From: Streptomyces sp. NBC_00223
GTDB taxonomy: Bacteria; Actinomycetota; Actinomycetes; Streptomycetales; Streptomycetaceae
Assembly (NCBI RefSeq): GCF_036199905.1
Contig: NZ_CP108109.1
Coordinates: forward strand, 2,418,001-2,482,000
Length of the DNA stretch: 64,000 bases
Reading direction: 5' to 3'
Below the pieces are notes generated by a model. That model worked only from the letters and a program-made list of their open reading frames with translations. It had not been told where the DNA came from and did no database searches. The translations under genes and the position numbers were made by a program. How positions within the stretch are numbered: position 1 is the stretch's first letter; every line of letters begins with the position of its first letter. Shown one piece after another: positions 56,080 through 64,000 of this stretch.

Positions 56080-56871
56080 GTGCGACGTCATGACTTCCTG
56101 CGCAGGCTGCACAAGGTCTACAAGCCACGCAACTACCTGGAGATCGGGGTCAACGACGGGCGCAGTCTGACCCTCTCGCGAGTCCCGACCGTGGCCATCG
56201 ACCCCGCGTTCAAGGTCGTCACGTCGATCAGCTGCGATGTGCACCTGGTGAAGGCCACCAGCGACGCCTTCTTCACCCGCAAGGACCCGCTGCTGCACCT
56301 GCGCCCGGGCCGCAACCCGTTCCGCGCGCTGGCCCGCAGGGACCCGCTGGCGCTGGTCGGCGACCCGAAGCTGGAGCTGTCCTTCATCGACGGCATGCAC
56401 CTCTTCGAGTACGCGCTGCGCGACTTCATGAACGTCGAGAAGCACTCCCGCTGGTCCAGCGTGATCGTGCTGGACGACATGCTGCCGCGCAACGTCGACG
56501 AGGCGGCCCGCGACCGGCACACCGGCGACTGGACCGGCGATGTCTTCAAGGTCGCCCAGGTGCTGCGGCGCCACCGCCCCGACCTGCTGGTGGTCGACGT
56601 GGACTCCGCCCCGACCGGTGTCGTGGTGATCTTCGGCGCCGACCCGGACAGCACGGTGCTGCGGGACAACTACGACGCCATCCTGGAGGAGTACATCACT
56701 GCGGACCCGCAGGAGATCCCGGACGAGATCCTGGTCCGCAAGAACGCGGTCGACCCCGAGATCCTGCTGAACGCGGACTTCTGGCCCGCGCTGGCCCGCG
56801 CCCGCAATCTGCGCCGCCCGCGCTCGGCCTTCGCGGGGCTGCGCAAGCAGATCGAGGCCGTGACCGGCTGA
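56080..56871 (+). CDS. SAM-dependent methyltransferase (class I)
   Basis: A 263-residue protein with the SAM motif NYLEIGVNDGRSLTLSRVP (about 18-36) and the acidic loop LSFIDGMHLFEYALRDF and VIVLDDMLPRNVDEAARDRH (metal/substrate region), similar to sugar O-methyltransferases and Methyltransf_24 proteins. It may methylate a sugar residue of the glycan made by the locus (inference). The GTG at 56080 begins MRRHDFLRRLHKVY. It is the last gene of the + strand trio and converges on the membrane-protein gene with 60 bp between stops. Confidence 0.8.
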   Translation: MRRHDFLRRLHKVYKPRNYLEIGVNDGRSLTLSRVPTVAIDPAFKVVTSISCDVHLVKATSDAFFTRKDPLLHLRPGRNPFRALARRDPLALVGDPKLELSFIDGMHLFEYALRDFMNVEKHSRWSSVIVLDDMLPRNVDEAARDRHTGDWTGDVFKVAQVLRRHRPDLLVVDVDSAPTGVVVIFGADPDSTVLRDNYDAILEEYITADPQEIPDEILVRKNAVDPEILLNADFWPALARARNLRRPRSAFAGLRKQIEAVTG

Positions 56872-56931
56872 CGGCCGGTCCCGCACCCGTATGACGGCCG
56901 GCAGCCCGGGGCCGCCGGCGCACGGACGTCC

Positions 56932-58497
56932 CTAGCCCCTGACCGGTGCCGTGTCCTGGTCGCCCTCGTTGGGCGGCCGGGGCACGGCATCCGGCGTCCG
57001 CGCCGCCCGCTCGCGCGGACCCGCCGGCGCGCGACGGGCCGGCAGCGCCAGTACGGGGACGGTGAGCACCCCGATGAAGAGCGAGGCGGACATGTAGCGC
57101 CACAGCGGCGCGGGGTTGGCCACCAGCACCGTGACCTGGAGCGCGAACGGCAGTGCGGCCAGGGCCAGCAGCGCGGGCCGCCGGCGCAGCGCGACCAGCA
57201 GCAGCACGATCAGATAGCCCAGGTACGTCCAGCTGATACCCCGCCACAGATACGGCTGGTACTCGGTCTTCTTGGACTTCTCGTACACACGGGTGGCGGC
57301 GTTGTGGAGCTTGGTCGACAGCGGGTCGTCGCGGAGCGAGCTGCCGTAGGGGATCTGCTTGTACGAGTGGAGGCCGAATTTGTCCCAGTGCTTGAGGGCC
57401 GGTGTGTTGCTCACGCTGTAGAGACCGGTGTGGCCGTCGAGCGACCAGGCGATGTCGGCCCGGCACAGCCGGGCCTCGACGATCAGCGACGGCGTGCGCT
57501 TGAGGATACGGAACCACAGGTCCATCAGCTGGTCGTTCATCCGGCCGGCCTTGAGCCGGTTCATCGGCGGGGCCATCATCGGGTCGGCCACATGGCAGTC
57601 GCCGCCCGGCCCCGACCAGTGCGACAGCGGCGCCACCTGGGCCATCAGCCGGGTGTCGGCGGCGGTGAAGGTGCCGGGCCGCTTGGCGTAGGCGACGCCG
57701 ATGTCGGCGTAGTTGAAGGCGTAGACCTCGTCCGGGCGGGGGGACTGCACGCCGAGCGCCGGATAGATCAGATTGTTGAGCAGCAGCGCGGCGGCCAGCG
57801 GTACGGCGGTGGCGACGGCGGTCCAGCGGCGCATCCCGGGCAGCAGGATCACCAGCAGCACCCCGAGGGCCATGATCACCGGGAAGCCGTTGTTGCGGAA
57901 CAGCCCGATGCCCAGGCAGCCGATGCCCAGCAGCACGATCTCCCGCCGGAACGCCCGGTCCCGTACGCGCTCGGCGCCGCGCAGCCTGCGGGCGGTGAGC
58001 TGGACCAGCGCGCCGAAGGCGAGCAGGGACGCCAGGCTGAAGGCGACGTCCTTCCACACGTAGATCGTGAAGGTCGCCGTCGACGGGGCGATCGCGAGGG
58101 CGACGGCCGCCGGGGCGCTCCACCGGCCCCGTACCCCCAGGTCGCGCAGGGCCACGCAGACGTAGGCCAGGAGCGCGGACATCGCCACCGTCTGGAGCAG
58201 CGTCAGGGCCGCGATGCCGCCGGTGATCCGCACCGACAGCCAGACCAGCGCGTCGTAGGCGACCGAGTGGTCGGAGCGCCAGTGGGAGGTGGTGACCTCG
58301 TACAGATAGGTCAGCGTGTCGGGGCTGATCCGGCCGGGGTAGAAGGCGGCCCACCACACCAGCAGGATGACCTGGCAGGCGGCGTACACCACCAGCGGCA
58401 GTCTGAGCCGGGCGGGGAGCCGGGACGGGAACCAGCCGGACGGGCGGAAGCGGGCCGGGCGGAAGCGGGCCGGCGCGGCGGCGGCGTTGTCGCTCAC
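56932..58497 (-). CDS. Polytopic membrane protein, GT-C-like
   Basis: A 521-residue protein with about ten transmembrane helices (PLVVYAACQVILLVWWAAF at the start, ALLAYVCVALRDLG, IVLLGIGCLGIGLF, and LLALAALPFALQVTVLVA near the end). A large external loop (about 270-420) between helices includes ADIAWSLDGHTGLYSVSN. The layout is that of GT-C sugar transferases using polyprenyl donors, and an early ISPDTLTYLYEV loop with Asp could be the GT-C acidic site, but this is inference. GTG at 58497 overlaps the GT2 stop (GTGA). Last gene of the rml operon. Confidence 0.8.
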   Translation of the reverse strand: MSDNAAAAPARFRPARFRPSGWFPSRLPARLRLPLVVYAACQVILLVWWAAFYPGRISPDTLTYLYEVTTSHWRSDHSVAYDALVWLSVRITGGIAALTLLQTVAMSALLAYVCVALRDLGVRGRWSAPAAVALAIAPSTATFTIYVWKDVAFSLASLLAFGALVQLTARRLRGAERVRDRAFRREIVLLGIGCLGIGLFRNNGFPVIMALGVLLVILLPGMRRWTAVATAVPLAAALLLNNLIYPALGVQSPRPDEVYAFNYADIGVAYAKRPGTFTAADTRLMAQVAPLSHWSGPGGDCHVADPMMAPPMNRLKAGRMNDQLMDLWFRILKRTPSLIVEARLCRADIAWSLDGHTGLYSVSNTPALKHWDKFGLHSYKQIPYGSSLRDDPLSTKLHNAATRVYEKSKKTEYQPYLWRGISWTYLGYLIVLLLVALRRRPALLALAALPFALQVTVLVANPAPLWRYMSASLFIGVLTVPVLALPARRAPAGPRERAARTPDAVPRPPNEGDQDTAPVRG

Positions 58498-59399
58498 GGC
58501 CGCACCCGCCTGGGCACGGGCGCGAAGGCGTGGGCGGCGAGGCTGCGGGCCGCGTCGGCCCTGCGGTGGCGCAGCGCGGACGGGACGAGTGTGAGCGCGT
58601 GCAGCCGGGTGGACAGATGGCGGCGGGCCACCTTGGCGGCGGTGTGCCAGCCGAGCGCGTCGAGGTCGGCGGCCAGGTCCAGCAGCAGGCGGCGGGTCTC
58701 GTCGAAGCGGCTGCCGGAGAACGCCTGGACGGACGACTCGCTGCCGCGGTGCCTGCGGTAGTCGAAGCAGACCACGGGGTCGGTGACCAGTTCCTCGCCG
58801 CGCATCAGCAGCTCGACCATCAGGGCCAGGTCCTGAACGACCGTCAGGTCCTCCCGGAAGCCGACCTCCTTGAGCACGTCGGAGCGCCAGCACATCGCGG
58901 GGAAGTAGACCCAGTTGCCGCGCAGCAGACCGGCGGCGAGCGCCTCTCCGCCCAGCCGGGCGCGGACGGTGGGCGCCGAGGAGTACAGCCGCTTCTTGAC
59001 GATGTCCACCAGGGTGCGCACCGGAAGGCCGTCGCCGTCCACGACCGCGACGCCCGGCTGGTACATCGCGGCGCCGGGCATCGCGGCCCGGGCGGCGTCC
59101 AGGGTGGCGACATAGCCGGGGCGCATCAGGTCGTCGCAGCCCATCAGGACCATGTACTCGTGGTCGGCGAGTTCGACGCACCGGCGGAAGTTGCCGGTGA
59201 TGCCGAGGTTGTGCTCGTTGCGCAGATAGCGGACCCGCTCGTCGCCGAGGGCGGCGAACCACTCGGGGACGCCGGGCTCGGTGCCGTCGTCCACGACGGT
59301 GAGCCGCCAGTGCGGGTCGGTCTGGTCGAGAACGCTGCGTACGGCGGCACGCATCAGGGCGGGGTCGCCGTAGTACGGCAGCATGATGTCGAGGGTCAC
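58494..59399 (-). CDS. Family 2 glycosyltransferase
   Basis: A 301-residue GT-A enzyme. MTLDIMLPYYGDPALMRAAV leads into TVVDDGTEPG (Asp-Asp) and YMVLMGCDDLMRPGY (the DxD-equivalent CDD). WVYFPAMCWRSDVLKEVGF and QDLALMVELLMRGEE follow, typical of rhamnosyl or galactosyl transferases; donor unknown. The GTG at 59399 overlaps the DUF2304 stop, and its own stop overlaps the GT-C-like start, so the three are translationally chained. The C-terminus (residues 240-301) is helical and Arg-rich, maybe membrane-peripheral. Confidence 0.88.
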   Translation of the reverse strand: MTLDIMLPYYGDPALMRAAVRSVLDQTDPHWRLTVVDDGTEPGVPEWFAALGDERVRYLRNEHNLGITGNFRRCVELADHEYMVLMGCDDLMRPGYVATLDAARAAMPGAAMYQPGVAVVDGDGLPVRTLVDIVKKRLYSSAPTVRARLGGEALAAGLLRGNWVYFPAMCWRSDVLKEVGFREDLTVVQDLALMVELLMRGEELVTDPVVCFDYRRHRGSESSVQAFSGSRFDETRRLLLDLAADLDALGWHTAAKVARRHLSTRLHALTLVPSALRHRRADAARSLAAHAFAPVPRRVRP

Positions 59400-59806
59400 T
59401 GGGTGCTTTCGCCTTCCACGGCGGCCATCGGCCGCGCGGGCTCGGGCTGGTTCTGAGAGAGGGGCCCGGAATCGTCCTCGGGCCGGTGCGCCGCGCGCAG
59501 GGCCGCGTCACGGGCGAGTTCGGTGAGCCGTCGTTCTATGGCACGGAAACGCAGATAGGTGTTGAGCGCCAGCAGGGTGACGCCGACCACGAGCAGGTAG
59601 AGCACGAGGTCGGTGCCGCGGCCGACACCGACGAGGTGGGCCGCCTTCGTGGTGTCGGCGGGCCGCAGCACGGCGTAGGCGTTGGCGAAGCAGAAGACGA
59701 GAAAGGCGATCCGCTTCCAGGCGCGCATCCGGGTGGTGTTCCAGTTACGGGCGAACATCACGACGAGTGCGGCCACTGCGGCGAGCAGGAGGATCTGGAT
59801 CAACAT
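59396..59806 (-). CDS. DUF2304 membrane protein
   Basis: A 136-residue protein with three predicted TM helices (ILLLAAVAALVVMFARNW, IAFLVFCFANAYAVL, DLVLYLLVVGVTLLALNTY) and a C-terminal cytoplasmic tail with RFRAIERRLTELARD. DUF2304 proteins are commonly encoded beside DPM-like glycosyltransferases, and may anchor or regulate them. Here the gene sits 4 bp after the DPM-like GT2 stop and overlaps the next GT2 start. The ATG at 59806 is well placed. Confidence 0.88.
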   Translation of the reverse strand: MLIQILLLAAVAALVVMFARNWNTTRMRAWKRIAFLVFCFANAYAVLRPADTTKAAHLVGVGRGTDLVLYLLVVGVTLLALNTYLRFRAIERRLTELARDAALRAAHRPEDDSGPLSQNQPEPARPMAAVEGESTQ

Positions 59807-59809
59807 CGG

Positions 59810-60529
59810 TCAGCCGTTCCGGTTGCGCAGGGACAGGTCGAAGAGGATGTTGACGCCGTTTATCAGTGACTGTCCCTTGCTGCGCGAGTAGTCGGTGTAT
59901 TTGATCGACACCGGTGCCTCGGTGACCCGAAGTCCCGAACGGGCCAGGAAGGCGGTGATCTCCGAGGCGTGCGCCATACCGTCCATCGTGATGTTCAGCC
60001 GGGACGCGGCCTCGCGATTGAAGAGCCGCAGTCCGTTGTGCGCGTCGGAGAGTTTCAGCCGCCGGGCGGTAGGGCTGACCGCGGCCGCGGTACGCAGCAC
60101 GATCCGCTTGAGCCGGGGCACCTGACCGTCCGGCTTGAGGAACCGGGAGCCGAGCACCACGTCGGCGTTGCGCTCGTGCGCGAGGGCCAGCATCATCACC
60201 ACGTCCTCGACCCGGTGCTGACCGTCCGCGTCGAAAGTGACGAAGCGTTCGGCACCGCGCTGGGCGAGCGCGTAGCTGACGCCCGTTTGGAGAGCGGCGC
60301 CCTGACCGAGGTTGACGGGGTGTCTGACCAGGTGGGCGCCGGTGGCGGTGATCCGCTCGGCCGAGGCGTCGCTGCTTCCGTCGTCCACGCAGACGATGTT
60401 GGGGAAGGTCTCCAGCGCCCCGTCGATCACCTCCGCGATGACCGCCGCCTCGTTGTAGACCGGGACGATCAGCCACACGTCCCTGAAGGCGCGCTTTCGA
60501 CGGAGCCGGAGAGTGGCGGGGACCACCAT
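59810..60529 (-). CDS. DPM-like family 2 glycosyltransferase
   Basis: A 239-residue GT2 protein resembling polyprenyl-phosphate mannose/glucose synthases. Motifs: VWLIVPVYNEAAVIAEVIDG, CVDDGSSD, NLGQGAALQTGVSYAL, FVTFDADGQHR (DxD) and VLGSRFLKPDGQVPR. No C-terminal TM pair is present, but the partner DUF2304 could provide membrane contact. The ATG at 60529 has AAAGGG nine bases upstream; a TTG at 60550 is possible. It probably makes a polyprenyl-phospho-sugar donor for the GT-C-like protein downstream. Confidence 0.9.
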   Translation of the reverse strand: MVVPATLRLRRKRAFRDVWLIVPVYNEAAVIAEVIDGALETFPNIVCVDDGSSDASAERITATGAHLVRHPVNLGQGAALQTGVSYALAQRGAERFVTFDADGQHRVEDVVMMLALAHERNADVVLGSRFLKPDGQVPRLKRIVLRTAAAVSPTARRLKLSDAHNGLRLFNREAASRLNITMDGMAHASEITAFLARSGLRVTEAPVSIKYTDYSRSKGQSLINGVNILFDLSLRNRNG

Positions 60530-60550
60530 GAAAGCGCGCCCTTTCGTCAA

Positions 60551-61936
60551 TTATTCAACCGATCGGGGATGCTCCGAGAATTCAGCCACCTCTGGGGCAT
60601 CCGTCCACCCAGCTTGACGGGAGAGACGACTCACAGGTTGCATCCTCGTGACGTAAATCACCCGCACGGAGAGAATTACTGCGGTAATCGCAGCACCCAC
60701 GGCGTAAGCGATCTCAACTCGGTCACGAATAGGGATCGGACTGAACGTCACCGCGATGAGCGCGGCGGTCCCGATGACCCAGGCGAGCAATTGCCTGCCA
60801 TGGCCACCGGTGCTCTGAAGTGCCTGGCCGAGTACCGAGGCGAGCATGTAGAAAAGCGTCCCCGCCGACAGCCACGCGAAGTCCGAGGCCCCCAGCAGAT
60901 CCGGCGACCCGAACAGCAACGGCACCAGCCACGGTCCGAGCACCACCGCGAGCAGCCCGCCGGAGCCGCCCAGCAGCCCGGTGAAGGCGGCCGTGCGCAG
61001 CAGCAGCTGACGGTACGCCGGGCGGTCCCCCGCGGCGACCGCGGCGGACAGCCCGCGCAGCAGCGAGGCCTGGAGCGAGCCGAAGACGAACAGCGGCACC
61101 CGGGCCAGCACCACGGCCGACAGCAGCGCGGTGATGAACGCGGTGTCCCGCGGCGCCAGCAGCTTCATGCTGATGACGGAGATGTTGACCAGCAGCTGGG
61201 CCAGCAGGGTGGACGGGATGAGCGCGACCAGTCCCGCGCCCAGCGTCCGCCACGGCAGCACCGGCGCGGACGGGCGCGGGGCGGCCGCGCGCAGCACCGG
61301 CCGCGCGGTGGCCGCCACCGACAGCAGCGTGGGGACGGTCAGCACCGCGGCGAACAGCAGCGGGGAGTGCACCCCGCTGACCGCCAGCGCCACCGACAGG
61401 ACCACCCGCAGCATGCCGTCGAGCGCCAACTGGACGCCGTACACGGTGAATTTGGCGGTGCCGGCCAGCACCCCGCGGGTGACGTGGGCGACCGACAGCG
61501 CGCCGAAGGCCCCGCACAGCGCCCAGACCAGCGAGAGGTTCCCGTCGAAGAGCCGGTCGGCGATCGGCCGGGCGAAGACCGCGACCGGGACGCAGACCGC
61601 GGCGAGCAGCGACAGCGAGGTGGCCGCGGCGCGGCGCAGCACCGGCGCCACCCCTTCCCCGGCCACCACCCGGGCGGCGACCAGCCGGGTGACCTCCTGC
61701 TCGATGGGGAAGAACAGGCCGAGCCCTACGGAGAAGACCAGGGTCCACAGCACCGACACGCCGGCCATCTGATCCGACGGCAGGGTCCGGCCGGCCGCGG
61801 CCAGTTGGATGTAGCTGGCGAGACCGAGCACCGCGGTGCCCGCGCCGACCAGGGCGGTGCCCGGCGGCAGCAGGGCGACCGCGCGGCCGGCCAGTCGCCG
61901 CGCCCGCCCCCGGTTGGCCACGGCGAGGTCAGTCAC
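60551..61936 (-). CDS. Polysaccharide flippase-like membrane protein (Wzx/MATE fold)
   Basis: A 461-residue protein with about 12-14 TM helices (LVGAGTAVLGLASYIQLAA, VLWTLVFSVGLGLFFP, SLSLLAAVCVPVAVFA, LPWRTLGAGLVALIPST and others). The layout and EVTRLVAARVVAG / VTRGVLAGTAKF elements are those of oligosaccharide flippases that translocate lipid-linked glycans. It is between rmlD and the glycosyltransferases and overlaps rmlD by eight bases. The GTG at 61936 begins MTDLAVANRGRA. It presumably exports the rhamnose-containing unit made by the locus. Confidence 0.85.
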   Translation of the reverse strand: MTDLAVANRGRARRLAGRAVALLPPGTALVGAGTAVLGLASYIQLAAAGRTLPSDQMAGVSVLWTLVFSVGLGLFFPIEQEVTRLVAARVVAGEGVAPVLRRAAATSLSLLAAVCVPVAVFARPIADRLFDGNLSLVWALCGAFGALSVAHVTRGVLAGTAKFTVYGVQLALDGMLRVVLSVALAVSGVHSPLLFAAVLTVPTLLSVAATARPVLRAAAPRPSAPVLPWRTLGAGLVALIPSTLLAQLLVNISVISMKLLAPRDTAFITALLSAVVLARVPLFVFGSLQASLLRGLSAAVAAGDRPAYRQLLLRTAAFTGLLGGSGGLLAVVLGPWLVPLLFGSPDLLGASDFAWLSAGTLFYMLASVLGQALQSTGGHGRQLLAWVIGTAALIAVTFSPIPIRDRVEIAYAVGAAITAVILSVRVIYVTRMQPVSRLSRQAGWTDAPEVAEFSEHPRSVE

Positions 61937-62825
61937 GTTCGGCTGCCACCAGCGCGGGGAACGCCTCCGCGAGCGCGGGCCGCCAGTCCCTGATCGGCTC
62001 GATCCCGGCGGCCGCCCAGCGGTCGTGGCCGAGCACGCTGTACGCCGGGCGCGGCGCCGGGCGGACGAAGGCCGCGCTGGTGGTGGGCCTGACCCGCTCG
62101 GGGTCGGCGCCCAGCAGCCGGAAGATCTCCCGGGTGAAGCCGTACCAGGTCGTCTCGCCGCCGCTCGTGCCGTGGTAGACGCCCGCGGGCGCCGCTCCGG
62201 CCAGGGCCGCGGTCCCGAGCCGTACCAGCTGGTCGGCGAGGTCGGCGGTCCAGGTGGGCTGGCCGCGCTGGTCGTCCACCACGTCGAGGGTGTCCTTGAC
62301 GCCCTCCAGTTTGATCATCGTACGGACGAAGTTGGCGCCCCCGGCTCCGTACAGCCACGCCGTGCGGACCACATAGCCGTCGTCGGGGAGGGTGCCGAGC
62401 ACGGCCCGCTCCCCCGCCAGCTTGGTGCGGCCGTACGCGCCGCTCGGGCCGGTCGCGGCGTCCTCGGGGTACGGCGTGGTCGCGTCGCCGGGGAAGACAT
62501 AGTCGGTGGAGACCTGGAGCAGCTTGGCGCCGGTCCTGGCGCACGCCTCGGCGAGGTGCCGGGCGCCGTCGCCGTTGATCCGCAGGGCCTGCGGCTCCTG
62601 GGCCTCGGCGTCGTCGACGGCGGTCCAGGCCGCGCAGTTGACCACGACCACCGGGCGGTGCTCGGTCAGTACGGCGTCGACCGCCTCGGGGTCGGTGATG
62701 TCCAGGGCCTTGCTGCCCAGGCCGACGACGGCGGTCTCGGGTTCGATCCGCAGCCGAGTGAGCAGGTCCTGGCCGAGCATGCCGGCGGCCCCCGTCACCA
62801 GCCAGGTCGCGTGGGACGGCTTCAC
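61929..62825 (-). CDS. rmlD: dTDP-4-dehydrorhamnose reductase
   Basis: RmlD reduces dTDP-4-keto-L-rhamnose to dTDP-L-rhamnose with NADPH. The 298-residue SDR has GAAGMLGQDL (Rossmann), VVNCAAWTAVDDAE, QVSTDYVFPGD, YGRTKLAGE (Tyr-x3-Lys) and RTAWLYGAGGANFV. The GTG at 62825 was chosen because it overlaps the rmlB stop (GTGA) like the other junctions of this operon; a start further upstream would overlap rmlB by 30 bp. The 3' end overlaps the flippase start by eight bases. Confidence 0.95.
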   Translation of the reverse strand: MKPSHATWLVTGAAGMLGQDLLTRLRIEPETAVVGLGSKALDITDPEAVDAVLTEHRPVVVVNCAAWTAVDDAEAQEPQALRINGDGARHLAEACARTGAKLLQVSTDYVFPGDATTPYPEDAATGPSGAYGRTKLAGERAVLGTLPDDGYVVRTAWLYGAGGANFVRTMIKLEGVKDTLDVVDDQRGQPTWTADLADQLVRLGTAALAGAAPAGVYHGTSGGETTWYGFTREIFRLLGADPERVRPTTSAAFVRPAPRPAYSVLGHDRWAAAGIEPIRDWRPALAEAFPALVAAERD

Positions 62826-63805
62826 AGTGCGGCGCGCTCCTTCAGCGGCTCCCACCAGGCCCGGTTCTCCCGGTACCAGGCGACGGTCTCGGCCAGGCCG
62901 GTCGCGAAGTCCTTGCGCGGCGCGTAGCCCAGCTCGGTGCGGATCTTGGCGCAGTCCACGGAGTAGCGGCGGTCGTGGCCCTTGCGGTCCTCGACGTAGG
63001 TGACGCGGTCCCAGCCGGCGCCGCAGGCGTCCAGCAGCAGGCCGGTGAGCTCCTTGTTGGACAGCTCGGTGCCGCCGCCGATGTTGTAGACCTCGCCGGG
63101 GCGGCCCTTGGTGCGGACCAGGTCGATGCCCTGGACATGGTCGTCGATGTGCAGCCAGTCGCGTACGTTGCCGCCGTCGCCGTACAGCGGGACGTTGGCG
63201 CCGTCCAGCAGGTTGGTGATGAACAGCGGGATGACCTTCTCGGGGAAGTGGTGGTGCCCGTAGTTGTTGGAGCAGCGGGTCACCCGTACGTCCAGGTCGT
63301 GGGTGCGGTGGTAGGCGAGCGCGATCAGATCGCTGGACGCCTTGGCCGCGGAGTAGGGCGAGTTGGGCCGCACCGGATCGGTCTCGGGCCAGGACCCCTC
63401 GCTGATCGAGCCGTACACCTCGTCGGTGGAGATGTGCACGAAGGTCCGCAGGTTCTGCCGCAGGGCCGCGTCCAGCAGGGTCTGGGTACCGGCGACATTG
63501 GTGCGGATGAACTCGGTCGCGCCGAGGATCGAGCGGTCGACGTGCGACTCGGCGGCGAAGTGCACCACCTGGTCGTGCTCGGCGACGAGCTTGTTCACCA
63601 GCTCCGCGTCGCAGATGTCCCCCCGCACGAACCGGAATCCGGGGTGGTCGCGGACCTCGTCCAGGTTGGCCGGGTTGCCCGCGTAGGTCAGCAGGTCGAG
63701 CACGGTGATCGCGACGTCGCCCGGCCCCGACGGGCCGAGCAGCGTACGCACGTAGTGGGAGCCGATGAAGCCGGCGCCGCCGGTCACCAGAATGCGGTCG
63801 GTCAT
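62822..63805 (-). CDS. rmlB: dTDP-glucose 4,6-dehydratase
   Basis: RmlB converts dTDP-glucose into dTDP-4-keto-6-deoxyglucose. The 327 residues show GGAGFIGSHYV (8-18), HFAAESHVDRSI, HISTDEVYGSI (Asp/Glu of the active site), YSAAKASSDLIALAYH (Tyr-x3-Lys), TRCSNNYGHHHFPEKVIP and RDWLHIDDHVQGI. The ATG at 63805 overlaps the rmlA stop (ATGA) and its own stop overlaps the rmlD start (GTGA): tightly coupled translation. Confidence 0.97.
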   Translation of the reverse strand: MTDRILVTGGAGFIGSHYVRTLLGPSGPGDVAITVLDLLTYAGNPANLDEVRDHPGFRFVRGDICDAELVNKLVAEHDQVVHFAAESHVDRSILGATEFIRTNVAGTQTLLDAALRQNLRTFVHISTDEVYGSISEGSWPETDPVRPNSPYSAAKASSDLIALAYHRTHDLDVRVTRCSNNYGHHHFPEKVIPLFITNLLDGANVPLYGDGGNVRDWLHIDDHVQGIDLVRTKGRPGEVYNIGGGTELSNKELTGLLLDACGAGWDRVTYVEDRKGHDRRYSVDCAKIRTELGYAPRKDFATGLAETVAWYRENRAWWEPLKERAAL

Positions 63806-64000
63806 GAAGAGATCTGCACCTTGCTGTGGTCGCCGAGCACCAGCCGGTGCGCGGCGTGGTTACGGGGAGCGGGGGTCACCTCGACATTGCGGCCGATGAG
63901 CGAGGCCGCCACCCGGCGCACACCGGTCAGGGAGGAGTCCCGCAGCACGATCGAGTACTCGATCTCGCTGTCCTCGATCCGGCAGCCGTCGGAGATCGAG
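63802..64000 (-). CDS. rmlA: Glucose-1-phosphate thymidylyltransferase, C-terminal end (partial)
   Basis: Only the last ~65 codons are inside the window. They read LIGRNVEVTPAPRNHAAHRLVLGDHSKVQISS (split here) and earlier a hexapeptide-repeat pattern (DGCRIEDSEIEYSIVLRDSSL-like), matching the C-terminal left-handed helix of the long actinobacterial RmlA type. RmlA makes dTDP-glucose from glucose-1-phosphate and dTTP. The stop overlaps the rmlB ATG by four bases. The start and catalytic domain lie beyond 64000. Confidence 0.85.
   Translation of the reverse strand, partial: SISDGCRIEDSEIEYSIVLRDSSLTGVRRVAASLIGRNVEVTPAPRNHAAHRLVLGDHSKVQISS

Overview
The window is a stretch of a high-GC Gram-positive chromosome, almost certainly Streptomyces. 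Codons are strongly G/C-biased at third positions, GTG and TTG starts are common, and the gene order tri (tricorn protease) - rsmE - dnaJ/hrcA - hemW - lepA - rpsT - holA - comEC/comEA - leuS - rsfS - nadD - proA/proB is, from memory, the conserved Streptomyces core order (about SCO2549-SCO2590 in S. coelicolor). The species cannot be named from the sequence alone.

Layout. 1-4070 is an accessory left edge: two unrecognised cysteine-motif genes, a HAD hydrolase and an XRE/TPR regulator that has lost its 5' end exactly where an imperfect ~45-bp direct repeat begins; that repeat covers the 3' end of tri and recurs at 1598-1644. 4060-10289 holds tri, a small lipoprotein, rsmE and a nitronate monooxygenase. 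10879-13095 is the heat-shock pair hrcA-dnaJ behind a perfect CIRCE operator. 13183-22086 carries an MBL hydrolase, a DUF3097 protein, an ECF41 sigma factor coupled to an NAD-dependent epimerase, hemW, a SpoIIE-type phosphatase and an acyl-CoA ligase. 22318-36318 is lepA, rpsT, holA, comEA-comEC, degV and leuS with a leader-peptide attenuator. 36590-41668 has a sedolisin protease, two tRNA-Ala(GGC) genes and, between the tRNAs, an old-yellow-enzyme gene and half of an MFS transporter. 41815-51799 runs from a histidine phosphatase through rsfS, LCP, nadD, an M48 protease and proA to proB.

51828-64000 is a cell-surface glycan locus: galE, then a + strand group (GT2, rmlC, methyltransferase) facing a tightly coupled - strand operon rmlA-rmlB-rmlD-flippase-GT2-DUF2304-GT2-polytopic membrane protein. 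All four dTDP-rhamnose genes are present (rmlA is cut by the window edge), so the locus can be expected to make and export a rhamnose-containing polymer or to decorate one.

The least ordinary content is repetitive DNA. Five different tandem arrays sit between or inside core genes. One family found between genes at 10.4-10.8 kb has a recognisable relative inside the comEC reading frame, where it is multiplied in units of 147/156 bp and therefore stays in frame. In two places (rsmE and the membrane protein at 32484) the last repeat copy supplies the final codons and stop of the neighbouring gene. No CRISPR array, rRNA, intact transposase or integrase was seen.
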